Positions 46,860 to 59,930 of a stretch of 64,000 bases of DNA are shown here, piece by piece. Origin of the DNA: Combretum micranthum (taxonomy: Eukaryota; Streptophyta; Magnoliopsida; Myrtales; Combretaceae). Every line of letters begins with the position of its first letter. Within the stretch, counting starts at the first letter, position 1. Made by a program: the position numbers and the translations under genes. The DNA lies in assembly GCA_024138025.1 (NCBI GenBank), contig JAMXBD010001259.1, forward strand, positions 1 to 64,000. Direction: 5' to 3'. The notes beneath the pieces were generated by a model that saw only the letters and a list, made by a program, of their open reading frames with translations, was not told the DNA's origin and ran no database searches.

Positions 46860-48230
46860 GTTTTATTGAGTTCTTCTAGATAAGTTTCGATGATAACAAA
46901 AAGGTGAAAAAAGAACTAATGAATCAGTTTTAAGTGTATAGATTGAAACTTTTCAGTCTTATAGACTCTTTATCAGACAATTATCTAGAGAACCTGTTAG
47001 ATGTAACAGTAGATATTTGAGCAGATAGTTGAACAAATTCTATCTCGGTTGACAGAATAAATGTTTATACAGTTATTTATCAAACATCAAAATGCAAGTC
47101 GGATTTATTTGAAGCCCCAACTCCACTAATTAAGTGTATTTGGGTAATGCACTTAATTCGCTCCATATAAAGAGGATAATAATCCATGTGGAATATTTTT
47201 TTAGTATTTGATGTGATTTTAAAAGTAGTTCTACAAATTTGTTACAAAAAGATCAAAGTTTAATGAAGATATTTTCAAAGTTCAAGTAGCAACAAAAATG
47301 TCGAAACAAATATGTTTTATCTTGATATGACTATCAATTGATGAAGATATTTTTTAAAGTCTTATCCAAAATAAGAGGGACATTTTGAGGTCAAATTGAA
47401 GTTTATCCATAAACATTGTTAAAGATTCAAGTGAAGATAAGCATCGAGATCATCTAATGGAAATTAGCGGAATAAGATATGTTCTATTCAATTTAAAGTT
47501 TGAAAAATTAGACAAGATACTCATATCCCACAAATTTAAGGATATCATTATTATCCAAGCAACAACCAAGCCATTATAAGATTTTTTGCATGTTTAAAGT
47601 TGTCTTCCAAGAAGCACATAGCGAAAAGCAAATATATAAACAACTCTTTTCAAGTTTCAAGTGCAAATACGATCATAACATTCTGAATCTCTCTCTCTTA
47701 TACTAGAAAAGCTTATTGAGCAAACTTATAGACACTTGAACAAATACTATGAGCATCATTCCTTATACATTTCTTTATAGATTTTAAGCTTAAATTTTAG
47801 AGATCATTATTCTTCTCTTGCTACAAATTTTATCTCTTTTTTTTTTTTTAATGAGGATTAGCATAAAAGTGAGTTTACAAACATCTTATAGTATGTGATT
47901 AGCCGAGTAGTAAGATAGAAAGATAGAGCAAGAGCTATGATGTTTGTAACTTTCTTTGCTGTTGGATTAGTGGAACGATCGATGTGAAAGATTAGATCCC
48001 TAGCATTGGAGCTAGAAGAGAGGAATGACTCACCATGATGAATCTTTATAAATCGTTGTCTCCTTTACTTTTAAGCACTTTAATTTCTACTATTTATTTT
48101 GTGTCTATCGCTTGCATAATTTTTTAAGAGGAACAAAATATAATTAATTTTTAATTTATCTTTTCCAAAATTTTTAATTGGATCTGAAAAATTTTAGACT
48201 AACAATTCAACCCCCTCTTGTTAGCCTTTT
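46860..48230 (+). repeat. Probable SIRE-like Ty1/copia solo LTR
   Basis: The left part reads TTCGATGATAACAAAAAGGT and the right end TAACAATTCAACCCCCTCTTG, the signature start and end of SIRE/Maximus-type copia LTRs. The usual GTTGGATTAGTGGA block lies near 47961. No PBS or coding sequence follows, so it is a solo LTR or a remnant. Exact ends are uncertain. Confidence 0.65.
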
Positions 48231-50430
48231 CAGGATCTACAGGCTTCAAACTAAGAGTGAAGGATAACTATGCCTTAAGCATTTTTTAAAAGTTTAAATT
48301 AGTTTCTGTAGTAAATTTTTAAATTAGTTAACTAGCGACTTTCTTTCCTTAAAATAATAGGGAAGAATTTGACGAAAACCCCTTTAGTAGGAATGAAATG
48401 ATTTTTTCATTAAATGAACATAGATAAGTAATTTAAGTAGCTCGATGTGCTTAGTTAATATTTTTTTAAAGAGTGAAAATTATACATATGATGACCTAGT
48501 AGTGATGCCATTTTGAGTACTAGAGCTTTAGAGTTAATATTTATGGTTTGAAATGATAAATTAGTCGTGGTATCAATTGAGTGTAAATTAATCTTGAAAT
48601 AATTCGTATTTGAAACATGATATTTAGTTGTTAAGTACCTAAATTTTAAGAGTTCTAATTATAGTACTTGATTAATCTTTTCAAGGTCAATGATACTATT
48701 TGCTTGAACTCTATCTAAAGCCATTGCCATAGTTCAATTTTTGTTAACCAATTATGGACTAAAGTACGACATAAGTGATTATTTTAATAAAATGTTCTGT
48801 TTAGATACATATAGATATAGGTGGTCATGATAACATCTTGCAAGATGGACTTATCATCAGTGGCAACAATAGTTATAAGAAAAAATAAAATCATATATTC
48901 TAAGTGTAATATATTGACTGAAATAATTACTAAGACATGTGGTAGTACATAGGTATTGGGTTTGTGATGAAACCAAGGGACAAAGGGAGTTTTAGGGCTA
49001 ACATATTCTTTTCTAATGTGTTTTTTACATGATTAAGTGATTCATTGATAATTTGTAAGTTAATATTACGTTTAGTTTATGATGTTGGATGATGTATATA
49101 TATTGATTCTTATGCTTAATTCCTAGATTTTAATGACACAATAATCGAGAATTTAATGAGTATGTTTTCAATAATGAGTGCGTTTTTTAAAATTGTAACA
49201 TTTATTAAATTCAATGAGCATTTTTACTGTTTGAATTGACTCCATTAATGTCTTCAGATGTTTAAGTAGTTTGGTTTTTTTAATGTATGGAAGACTTTTG
49301 GGTTCAATACAAACTATATACGTTTTCAAAAAAATTATGAGAAATTCTGGTTATCTTTGAATATTGTTTTATGTTCATTTTATTCTGAGTTAAAAATCCA
49401 TTTAACCACAATAAATAACTAAAACAATTTTTTCCTCAAACAAGATTCCCTATAATGATGTTTTCAAATGGCTTTTTGGTACTATATTATTACTTGATCA
49501 TTAAAATCTTCAAAATTAAGCACACAAATATTGGTTTTGAATTAAATCTTTGAGCTAATATATGAGTTTGACTTATTTGATCTTGTTGAATTGTAGAGTT
49601 AAAGTAGATAATGTTAGTGAATAAATTTATGAAATTTGAAAATATGGATAAATGATAACAAAAAGAAAAATAATTATTTTTGTTACTCGACCTCTCTTTT
49701 GGACTTGCCACATCCCCTCGAAACTGGTTTGTAATGTAAACCAATCCACCAAGAATTTATTGGCTAATCCCATGGCCAATTCAATCTTATTTCATAATTC
49801 AATCCATTAAATTTAACTTAATTAATTCGGTTTATTTTATTACACAATTGATAATAATATGATTAATTAATTACTTAGTTTAATGGACTCAACTTAACAT
49901 GCAAAACTAATAGGCTCATTTTCTTTCTACGACCCTCGTTCCTTATCGATCCTAACCAAGATAACTCATATAACAAATGTAGGGCCTAAAATTTAGTTGG
50001 CAACTATAACCTAATAAGAAGAAAATAAATTTAGTAATGGATTAATGGCTAATTAATTATTAACTTATTTATTCTTAATCTTTATTAATCAATTTTTGAG
50101 TTAGCTCTTGGACTTTAACTAATCTTGCAATCGAGCTTTTTCTATATAAGTATATGATAATCTTACGTGTTAGTTGTCAAGATAGAAAGTCTAAACCAAA
50201 CTAATTTGTTAACTTCTCCCTAATTAATTATGTGATGGTTTCACTTGTTCATCTCACCCTAGGAAACAACACCCTCAAACTAGTGCTACACATGTGGGTA
50301 TAACTACTAGGATGATATAGCAATTAGGTACTTAAAGCTGATGTTAGTGGCTTGGCAAGTAATCAATAAGGAGGAACAACATTGGCATAACAATCATTAA
50401 AAGTAACTAGAAGTCGTAATGGATGTTGTA
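48231..50430. other. AT-rich intergenic stretch, nothing identified
   Basis: No open frame of interest, no terminal repeats and no similarity to other parts of the window noticed. The longest frame (49490-49744) has no recognisable domain. Confidence 0.5.
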
Positions 50431-51024
50431 TAATGGTTAAGGACATAGTGATCCCTTGTTTGGTTTTTCCATTTGGACATGGAATCTGGTTGTTTCTGCT
50501 ACATTTGATAGCTTTCTAGAATTGGAATTAATATAATCCTGCTATGCTAACCAAAGTATTGAGTACTCATATACTACTTGTTTATTTTTGCCTAAATACG
50601 TAATTTTATATTTTGAATTAAATACTTGTTGCATTATAATAAACTTATGTATGACATGTTTTGCGTGTTTACGATACATTGAGTTTGTTTTAGGTCACTT
50701 ATTTAACTTTTCAATTGTGCAAATTTTTGTAATGGCTAGGGGCATAGTGATCCTTTGTTGGTTTTTCCATTCAAGTGTGGAATTTAGTTATTATTGCTAC
50801 ACTTGATAGCTTATTGGATTGGATCCAATGTACCCCCATTGTGCTAACCAAAGTATTGAGTACCCTCATACTATTTGTGTATTTTTGTCTAAAAATATAT
50901 GGATATATATTTAATGAATCTATTTGTTGCATTATAACTAACCTTTATGTGACATGTTCTGTATGTTTGTGATTACTAATTGTATTGAGTTTGCTATAGT
51001 TCACTTATATAACTTTTCAATTGA
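50431..51024. repeat. 299-bp tandem duplication
   Basis: Units start at 50431 (TAATGGTTAAGGACATAGTG) and 50730 (TAATGGCTAGGGGCATAGTG). Shared blocks in order are GGTTTTTCCATT, GCTAACCAAAGTATTGAGTA, TTGTTGCATTATAA, GACATGTT and AACTTTTCAATTG. The copies have diverged by many substitutions. Two short open frames in the units (50588-50806, 50775-50972) are not convincing genes. Confidence 0.85.
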
Positions 51025-51807
51025 GGACATGTATATAAATTTTGTCATATGATTTGATGGATTATGAAGCTAGTGATGCTTTGGGGATTAATGGAACTAA
51101 TGAGATTAGTTTGGAAACAGTGCTTCATTGTGTGTTTTACATGTTGGAGATTATTAGGATTGATGTAAATTATTCTCTTATTTTATCTCATTTCTAGTTG
51201 GAGACTTATGATTAAAGTCTAATGTTTATTGACTATATTTATGCACTTTAACTAATATCATATAAGCCTATAAGCCATAATTAACTTTTAGATCTCCTAT
51301 GATACATAGTCTTTTTGCAAATGTGTCTATAACCTCTCTCTTTTGAAAATCCTTTCCAAAAGATCTTTCGTTACTTTGAATTAAATCATTTTTTATTGAA
51401 TAGTTTTTCAATATTAAGTAAGTAGTTTCAATAAATTAAAATTGGTAAAAAAACACCTAATCTACTAAAAATAATGGAATGCCTTTGTGTTGCCTACAAA
51501 CTATTATTTCCCTTTGGATTAGGACATGACGACATGGATGGATCAACTAGGTTCTTTTTCGAATTTGAATCACATGTTGCAAAATTAAAAATTCAGGTCT
51601 AGGTTTTCCACATTAGAATTTCTATGTAACTTATGTAGGTTTCATTAGCATTGATATGTTGTTCGAACTGTGTTTTTGTAGTTTACTCTAAAATAACATG
51701 TGACATATACAAGATCTGTTAGATGTAGACTAATGACATTGTACTTAATACTAAGAATCAAATCAATTTTTTTGCAGATCAAATATCTTTGAATTTATAT
51801 AGATTTC
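51025..51807. other. AT-rich stretch, nothing identified
   Basis: I see no gene, repeat or RNA in this interval. Confidence 0.5.
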
Positions 51808-52631
51808 TATAGAGGGTCATTTAGTAATTGACCTTTCAACTAAATTAAATGTCATGCATCGGTCTTTTGAGCTAGTGATAGGGTTTAGAAGACCAAATAT
51901 AAAAAAAGATATCATAGGAAGATTTGGCTTGGTAGACATAGAAGGATCCCTAAACCGATTTATTCCACTCTTGACCTTATTTAGTTTTCTCATGCATAAA
52001 AAAGATTCCAAAAAGGTCATTCAAGGCTAATTTAGGCTTTGTTTTATTAAAATATGGCTTATATAGAATAAAATAAGCCTTAAGCCCTTTTAATATTCAA
52101 AATGAGCTATTTTTAAAGGAAATTGTGCTTCATTTATGTGATAAAAAGCCTCATTCTCTTTAGGCCTACTTTAAAAGCCCATGCCCATATAAAGAAAGAA
52201 GGGATGAAATACTAGCCATTGGATCCATAAAAAGAGATCCAACTAACACAAGCAATGGTTGATCTCAATCGTCTATCAAAATATCATCTGATAGCTAGTA
52301 TTAGCTTCCAATATCCATAAATAAGAGGATCCTCTACTTATTTAGAGACATTCTTTGTATTACTAAGATTGAGAGCAAATTGGAAACTCAAATAAAATAC
52401 ATCTAAAAAGATCAAAATATCTTTTTAACAAAGAACGAGTCAAGAGCTATGGAGTATACTCGATTTGATCTTTTGTCATGCTTGTGCACTTGAGAAATTA
52501 GATTTTCTTATTCTTCCTCTAATGCCTCTCTCTACAATATTTACACATATATCATCATCTTAAGACTCCTCTTAAGTTAACTAGCACGTCTCTTTCATGT
52601 GATAGACTAGCTGCAACATACTTATGATACA
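51808..52631 (+). repeat. Left direct repeat (putative LTR) of the LARD-like element
   Basis: It matches 55792-56594 along its length: for example GATTTATTCC near 51958 and 55946, TTTGATCTTTTGTCATGCTTG near 52464 (right copy TTTGATCTTTTGTTATGCTTG, 56427), and ATCATCTTAAGACTCCTCTT near 52555 and 56517. Divergence is considerable, so the element is old. Confidence 0.7.
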
Positions 52632-53307
52632 TTTAATTGGTACATCCACTAGGGAAGCGTGAGTTCTTGACACAGATGACACCTCCATGCAAGATAGTTG
52701 AACATAAGCTCAAGACTAAGCCAATCAACTAATGTGGTTGAATAGACCCACATAGTGGATAACAATGTCATGATAGTGAGCTCGATATGCACCATGCAGG
52801 AGAATACTCATGCTTTCAATTCATTTATGAATGTCTTCATGCACTCCCTTCCAAATATGAAGAGATAATGTAAGTGATAATCATAATGTGATATCTCTTC
52901 ACCAGTCTTCTATACTCATTTAGACATACGTTCATAGTACTTCTCATAAGCATGAAAAAAAATATGTAAACTTTACCTTGGTTTGAGGCAATTTTTCTTC
53001 AAGTTATGGTATAGCTAACATTGCAACCATAAGCCCATGGTGCTCAAATGTACCAACGGTGCTTGTTTGACTCTTATATTGTCAAATAATCATAACATGT
53101 CTCTAAATAAGCACTTTACAACCATCATGGTACCTCTATCATCACTACCATGATGAATACTTGGGAAAGTCAAGATATGGCTAGCATTGGCACCTTTCTT
53201 CCCTACGTTGATAATCTTCATGATCACTCTCAAGCCCATCCAAATTTTAAAATATGTTGATTCATTGCAAGTAGAGTGATGATATTGTTGGTGAAGCAAA
53301 AATATAT

Positions 53308-53330
53308 TATATATATATATATATATTTAG
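53308..53330. repeat. (TA)n microsatellite
   Basis: A dinucleotide TA run inside the LARD-like internal region. A similar run lies at 55120-55142. Confidence 0.85.
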
Positions 53331-53912
53331 GAGAGATGACACCTTTGGACCATTCATACTATTATAAGTGGTGATTTGAAGAGGAATAAAAAGGCCATAA
53401 AAAAAAGAAAGAAAGAGGAATAGACAACCCCTATTTATATTAGTAGATAACTTGTAATATATGGCAAAGCATTTATGATTTTTAATGGACATGTTGACCA
53501 TAATAATGATGATTATGACATTTATTGTATTGTAATAGTCATTTGACCATGATAAGGACTGAATTATAGTGTTCTTTCAACTAAGGAATGACAACTTTTT
53601 TTTTAACTAAAGAAAATTAATCATAAAAGAAGTTGGACTAACTTTCAAAGCTTAAGAAGAAAAAAAAAAGGCAAATATATGTATTGCAAAAAAGAGTTTT
53701 ATATGTACTTGAAAAATAAAAAAGAAAATAATATGAAGAAAACGAAAAAAGGTGTTTGTACACACTTAATAAGAAAAAAAAAAGAAAAGAAAAATGCATA
53801 TATGTGTTCTAAAGAACAAAAGAAAGAGAGATAAAAGTGGTGTACCTTTTAAAACAAAAAAGAAAAAAGGAGGAAAGTACATGCCCATACTTAGAAGAAA
53901 ATGATAAAGAGC

Positions 53913-54838
53913 TAAGAGTAAGCGGGTACAAGGTAGGTAAAGTAGAAAACACCATCCATACCCCATCTTATAAGGTATATGATATTAAATTTCATACTCA
54001 TAACCTATCCTATGATACCTTCTATCTATCATGTGCCTTGTAAATCCTACAGGATACATGGTACTCTATGGAACATGTAGAGTTTTTAGATAAAATCTTC
54101 ATATTTTTTTTTAATTTCTTTAACTTTAAGTTTATAGTCTTTGATATGGTTTCATGTAATATATAACTCTATCTTATATTCACATATTCAACGTAAAAAC
54201 ATGAGAAAAGAAATTTCGAAAAAAAAATTGTTAATGTCACAAATTTTATAATATGCAAAATATAATTATGAGTGAAAGTTGAACATTGCGACAAATACCA
54301 ATGGAACTTATTTATGTGATATTTCAAAATTAAAGATATTAGAGCTACGTCTATATTAATTGGTCTTAGAAGATAACAATCTCGATATAATTTGGGAGTT
54401 CAAGTATGGACATACAATTGTAATTTCTCTAAAATAAAAATAACAAATCCTTCCAAAATAAAATAGCATTACAACTCTTTCTACAATAAAAACTTCCAAA
54501 AGGTAGACTTCAAATAATAATCTCAAATAAAAGTGATTGCAAAATAAAAAAAAAAAAACAGAGTAAGATTATTTAATTCTTATATTTAACAATATTTTAT
54601 AATATCTAACAATGAAAATACGTAATACCTTGGAACTGTACCTTTTATATTAGATTACAAAATCTAGGATAGGTATAGTGTATGAAGATCTCATACCCAT
54701 TACCTACCCTGTGAGTGAAGGTTTGAAAAATTTGTACTTGTACCCTATCTTGTAAGCTTTAATACTTACCCAGATCCTACTTGGTCAAGCAGGGTATAAG
54801 TGGGTACCTTATATGATAGGGTTACTCGCTCATTCCTA
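53913..54838. mobile_element. Non-autonomous hAT-type transposon
   Basis: The 926-bp element is flanked by TAAAGAGC at 53905-53912 and at 54839-54846, an exact eight-base duplication as made by hAT transposases. Terminal inverted repeats are TAAGAGTAAGCGGGTA and, reading the right end on the minus strand, TAGGAATGAGCGAGTA (12 of 16 alike). Both ends carry subterminal runs of GGGTA/TACCC-type motifs (CATACCCC, ACCTATCC; CATACCCATTACCTACCC, CAGGGTATAAGTGGGTACC). No transposase frame is present. The core is A-rich. Confidence 0.9.
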
Positions 54839-55119
54839 TAAAGAGCACGTATATGCTTAAAAAAAAAAAAGCTCATGCATGTGCTTAAAAAAAAAAGACA
54901 AGTATGCACTTAAAAAAAAAATGTTTATATCAACATAAAAAAGGTTGCACTAATGCACTTAAAATAATAGATAAGCAAAAAGACTCTTGTATGTGTGTTT
55001 TCTTTTTAAAGGTAGGCATGACAACATACACATGTTAAATTAATTCTACATTATTTGAATATATGATGAAGAGTAAAAAAATATTTCTATTGTGAAATAT
55101 ATACTTGTTGATTATTTAT

Positions 55120-55142
55120 TATATATATATATATATATATAT
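55120..55142. repeat. (AT)n microsatellite
   Basis: An uninterrupted AT dinucleotide run of about 11 units in AT-rich sequence inside the LARD-like element. Confidence 0.9.
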
Positions 55143-55791
55143 GTGGAAGCTTAATCAAGCAGAAATAATAAAAAAAAAAATTCAAGCAATTTGCCATTAG
55201 AAATCCAACCAAATGTTATTTAGAGCATAACACATCTACCAATTTAATGCCACTTAAGAAAAAAATTATGCTATTAGAGTGAGTTTGGGAGTTAAGAAAA
55301 TAATTATGAAACTTCAAAAGTGGTTAATGCTAGCACTTTCCAAGGTTTTATTCAATGCTAGCTTGTTTTATTGAAGACTTAACAAGCCAAAAGAAATAAA
55401 AATCAACACTTGCATCATCTAGAAATACATTAAAGGAAGAATTTGAAACTTTAGACTTCTATAATCACTCAAAGAATTGTATCTATTCTTACAAGGATCC
55501 ATAATCGAAGAAACTATTGCAAATACCCAAGCTATCGCTATAATGCCATAAAAACTCAATCACTATATTGGAGGAAATGAAGGGAGTCAGCAAACACTTC
55601 ATCAACAATACAAGATAAAATTACTCTACTACAATTCACCAACAAGGTAGTAGTCTCCTAGGCAAGCTAAAAGATAAAAATGAAGACTTTACGTTTTGAT
55701 ACATACTCTACAACAATTAAAGAAATAAATTCAACGAGATGCCAAAAATCCCTTAAACTTGATTGAAGAAACTTTTGGTTAAGGGGAATAA

Positions 55792-56594
55792 TGTAGAGGG
55801 TTATTTTGGTAGGTAAGCTTTTAGCCCAATTTAATGCCATGGACTGATCATTTAGGCTAGTAATAGGGTTAAGAAGATCAAGTCTAAAAAAGAATTTCGT
55901 AGGGAGATATGACTTAGTAGACTCTGAACAGAGATTGTTAGATCGATTTATTCCGCTTTTGATCTTATTCGGTCTTCTTGTTCATGAAAAGTAGATTTAA
56001 GCTAATTTGTTGTTTGTTTCACTAAAATATGGCTATATTGACTAAAAAGTTTTAAGTCATTTTCTATTGAAGATGAGCTATTTTAAAAGGAAATTAGGCT
56101 ACTTTTGTATTATAAAAACCTTCATTCTCTCGAAGGCCACATCTAAATCTCATACCCATGTAAAGACAAGAAGGGATAAATATTGGTTGTTGGATCCACA
56201 AAAGAGATCCAACGATTATAAGCAATACTACTATCAATCAAAATGCCATCTAATGGTTTTTATCAGCCTCTAGCATCTATAAATAAGAGGCTTCTCTACT
56301 CATTTAAGGACATATGAGTATTACTGTAATTGAGATCAACGAGGAAATTCTACTGAAATACATCTAAGAAAGATCAAAACATATTTTTTAACGAAGAACT
56401 AGTTAAGGACTATCGAGACTACTGAATTTGATCTTTTGTTATGCTTGTACGCTTGAGAAATCAGGTTTGCCTATTTCTTTTCACATGTCTTTTTCTATGA
56501 CATCTATACACGTGTTATCATCTTAAGACTCCTCTTGAGTCGATTGACATGCTTGTTGCACATAATTAGCTTGCTACTATAACCCTACCATACA
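55792..56594 (+). repeat. Right direct repeat (putative LTR) of the LARD-like element
   Basis: Partner of 51808-52631. It starts with TG two bases after an AAGGGGAA purine run and ends CCATACA, aligned with GATACA of the left copy. A TATA-like ATAAATAAGAGG is at 56280. Confidence 0.7.
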
Positions 56595-59113
56595 GTTTTC
56601 ATTATGATAATAAATTATGTTATTTTCTTTTAAGCCAATATAAGTTGATGGAGTTGGTAAGTAGAGGCAGGAATCTATAAGAAGTGCATGATTTAATTGC
56701 CACTATGAATATGAGAATTTTATTAATTGATTATTTATAAGTATCGTTGTAATATATGTTTAGTACAAAAGAATCGTGTGGAATAGAAAGATTGGAATCG
56801 AAGGAATAAAATGCATGGTAAGGAATGAGAAATTCATTTCTATATTTGAATATATTAGGGAATGGAAATGACTGAAATGTTTATTTAAAAAATGCCCTTA
56901 TGAATAAATACTAATAATAAATATGTAGTTTGATAAAAAAAAAAAAAAAGTAACTTCAATAGTTATTATCAATAAAATATGAAAAAGGAATTACGAATTC
57001 ATTGCTTACTTAAAGGAAGAATTAAATTCCCCTTTAAAGTTGGAATAGACAATTCCCACGATATGAATAGGACAACTATTCTATAATTGACATTTCTATA
57101 ACATTAATTGAAAAAAAATATAAAATCAAATAATATAATTAGAGTTATTTAGCAATACTTTATGTAATAAGATTAAAACATTTGTAATATGAAAAAATTA
57201 ATTATTATTGATGGTGTATTATGAATAAAAAATATAAAAGTTATTCATAATAATTTATTTAGTTAAATATAAATTTAAAATGCATTAATTTAATATCAGT
57301 AGTTAGTGTGAAGAAAAAAAAAAAAATAAAGAGAAAAAGAGAATGACAAGGTAATGAATGCATTTCAAAAAGATAAAATCAAAATAAAACTACATTCACG
57401 ATTTGAGGCTAAGAAGCTGCAGGTGTGAAAACAAATAACTAAACACTAATTGTCATGTCACTATTGTGGCCCTATTGGCCCCTTAGACCTGACATTGGTA
57501 ACCGAAACTTAAACTCCCACTTTTGTTGATATTAAATTAAAAAAAAAAAGGAAAAAGGAAAAGACTACATCATGATGTCACTAATATCTTGAAGCCAAGG
57601 TTTTCCAAGAGGGAGATGGAACAATACTTTTATATGTTTCTAAACTTTGTAATATATAATGAACCGACTGAAGAAGCTCAGTAAGACGGTCAAAAGAAAG
57701 AGGAAAAAAAGATTATAACCTAAAAGAACAATGCATAATATATTATAAGTAATATATATATATGTATATATGTAAAAAGTAAATCAATTGTGAAAAAGTA
57801 TTTAAGTGGTCTCCGCATAATTGGAAAGACGCTGGTGAGTGTTGATGAGTAGTGTAAGTGCTTCTTCTGCACTACCGCTGCACTACAGCACAGTCAGCAG
57901 TACTACGTACTGGCCTGGTTTGGCCACTGATTCTCATGATATCTAGAGAGAGAGAAAGAGAAAGAGAAAGAAAGAGAGAGAATAGAGCAGCTGCAGGTTA
58001 ATATGTATATATATGTATATAAATATATAAGTTATATAATATATATACATAAATGGGGTATGATATTGATAGATGTGAATGAACGGAGTTCTGTGTATAT
58101 CCTCTCTCTTTGTTTTTCATAACGTTTGGTTTTGAGATAGACTACTCAGACTGTCATATTGGCACTGAAAAACATGGTGTCTCCTTTTTATTAACTCCTC
58201 CGTTTTAAATATTCACTGCTGAAAAGTCATATTCTCTTTCTCTCTCGTGAATGAATATACATGTTTACAAAAGTTCACGACATTAATTTTACGACAGTGC
58301 CAATCTTTAATGCCATGAGGAAAGGCTTGCCCTCTGCTTTCCCTGTCCTTACCACTCAAAGTATCTCATATAGTCCAACCACATAATCCAAAATCCCACC
58401 TCGATATCATCACTACTATATGCTTAGACTTGACTAAACTATTTGTAACGTTATTTTCATCTTATTTATTTGCCCCTATTTTTTTTCCTTTACAGATCCT
58501 CGTGTGTGTGTACATTTATTTCCTTTTATATCCACACATTTATTTATCCAAATAGATAATATATGGTGTAATAACAAAATCAAGTTAGCTAAAACCCCTT
58601 ATAATCTAATAGTATCGAAATTGATTATGAATTAGGTTCATTATATTTACAAAAAAAAAAAAAAAAGAATCAAAATGAAGAGTAACCCTCAAGCTAAATA
58701 AAGCAAGTGTTAGACATGGCTTTTCCCTTTTCTTTTTTTATTTTTCTTTTTTGCATGTAATCCAACAAATAGATGCTAACTTTTGTCGGAAAATTGTTAA
58801 ATGGGTATTATAGGATACTTGTTAAAAGGGTTTCATTAATGGATTTTTAATTAAAGCACCCTCGTTAATTAAGAGTTTAAGGGGGATAAATTAGGTTTTA
58901 AAATATAGAAGAGGTGAAATGTTTCTTCATTGGATGCATCATAGGTAAATTTGGAACACTCACTTACATTTTTTGAATTTTTTTTCAATTATCTTTTAAT
59001 AAAATATAATCATTAAAAATGTTATTTTTTAGACTTCTAACCAATGACATTAAAGCATCGTTGATAGTGTTTAACCCCCGCGCCCTTAGCAATAAGCTTT
59101 AGATTAATTTACG
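56595..59113. other. Intergenic region downstream of the IDD gene
   Basis: No gene is supported. Near 56770-57100 a worn element with GGAAT/ATTCC-type motifs at both ends may be a MITE, without proof. Poly-A runs lie near 56935-56949 and 57315-57325. A (GA)n stretch is at 57955-57982, followed by (TA)-rich sequence to about 58050. The interval 57830-57930 is less AT-rich than its surroundings, which could mark a regulatory region, but no partner gene is visible. Confidence 0.45.
57955..57982. repeat. (GA)n-rich microsatellite
   Basis: Imperfect GA/GAAA repeats. GA-rich runs are frequent near plant promoters, but no downstream open frame supports a promoter here. Confidence 0.85.
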
Positions 59114-59930
59114 TTGATATATATATACACACATATACTGGATTCATTCCAAGTTATGAGAAACTATGAAAATTACAAAAATAATTCATCGCTATTTCTC
59201 GAATGTTTAATTAAAAGAGAAAAGCTCAACAAAGAGCACTTATTATCAGCCGCTTGTACAATTCGATTCAGTGTAATGAAACGTATAAGAGACTTATGAA
59301 ACCTGAATAAATGCTGCATTGTACTAGGTCTAGCTAACGTAGGATATAGAAAGAAAAGAATTCAAATCATGGTATTGTCAAAATATGTCACAAGAAACCA
59401 AACATTTATATCTCTTTGTCCAGCAAATTAACCAACAAATTGTACAACCATATTGAAGAATATTACACTTCTAATCAATTCTACTAAACCTATTTAATTT
59501 CAACAAATATTTTTGAAACATTGAACTTTAATGCAAAGGAAAATCTATATATAATATTTATATAGGCGAAACAAGATTAGAACACATGTATATACTTTCC
59601 TTTGGGCGAAAAAAGGATGGAACATATATGTACTTCTATAAAATCACGCTTTGGGATGATGATCATGCAATCCGATCATGGTGGATGACATGTTGCTGAA
59701 AGCCAAGGACTGTTTTTCATCAGGGAGGCTGGGTCATGAGTATTATATATATATATATATATTATTGCAATAGTTGCTTGCAAGAATGACATCTTTTTAG
59801 AAAACATGTTATGAATTTTTTTAAGTATTAAAAAAAATTCACACGCCCCTTGAATTTGAGATCGACTCCAACTTTGATAAATTAGCAATAACTCAGCACA
59901 AGTTGCAAATGGCCTTGTCATGGAATATTT
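59114..59930 (-). pseudogene. Tandem duplicate of the 3' end of the IDD gene
   Basis: This segment repeats 60060-60840, the end of the last IDD exon plus its downstream flank. On the minus strand, CHSCKQLLQ is read near 59766-59792 and then a stop, followed by a (TA)n expansion (59744-59762) and PPDEKQSLAFSNMSST near 59680-59727. These match CHSCKQQLQ and PPDENSSLAFSYMSSA of the gene. The flank is shared too: CAACCATATTGAAGAA near 59446 and 60375, ACCTGAATAAATGC near 59300 and 60233, GCTAACGTAGGAT near 59332 and 60265. Only the last few dozen codons are present and they are broken, so this is a gene fragment. Confidence 0.85.

Larger units (their letters stand above)
51808..56594 (+). mobile_element. 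Candidate non-autonomous LTR retroelement (LARD-like)
   Basis: Two direct repeats of about 0.8 kb (51808-52631 and 55792-56594) enclose about 3.2 kb with no recognisable gag or pol. The right repeat is preceded by AAGGGGAATA, a short polypurine tract, and starts TGTAGAGGGTTATTTT (left copy TATAGAGGGTCATTT). Each repeat has a TATA-like box, ATAAATAAGAGG (52318 and 56280). After the left repeat comes ATTGGTACATCCACTAGGGA, a possible worn form of the ATTGGCGCCGT-type PBS seen in many plant gypsy elements. A hAT-type element is nested inside. Target duplication is not clear. A large duplication unrelated to transposition is the alternative. Confidence 0.55.

Noticed and set aside
57830..57982. 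Promoter of a protein gene next to the GA-rich run
   Set aside because: No open frame or splice pattern follows on either strand within reach.
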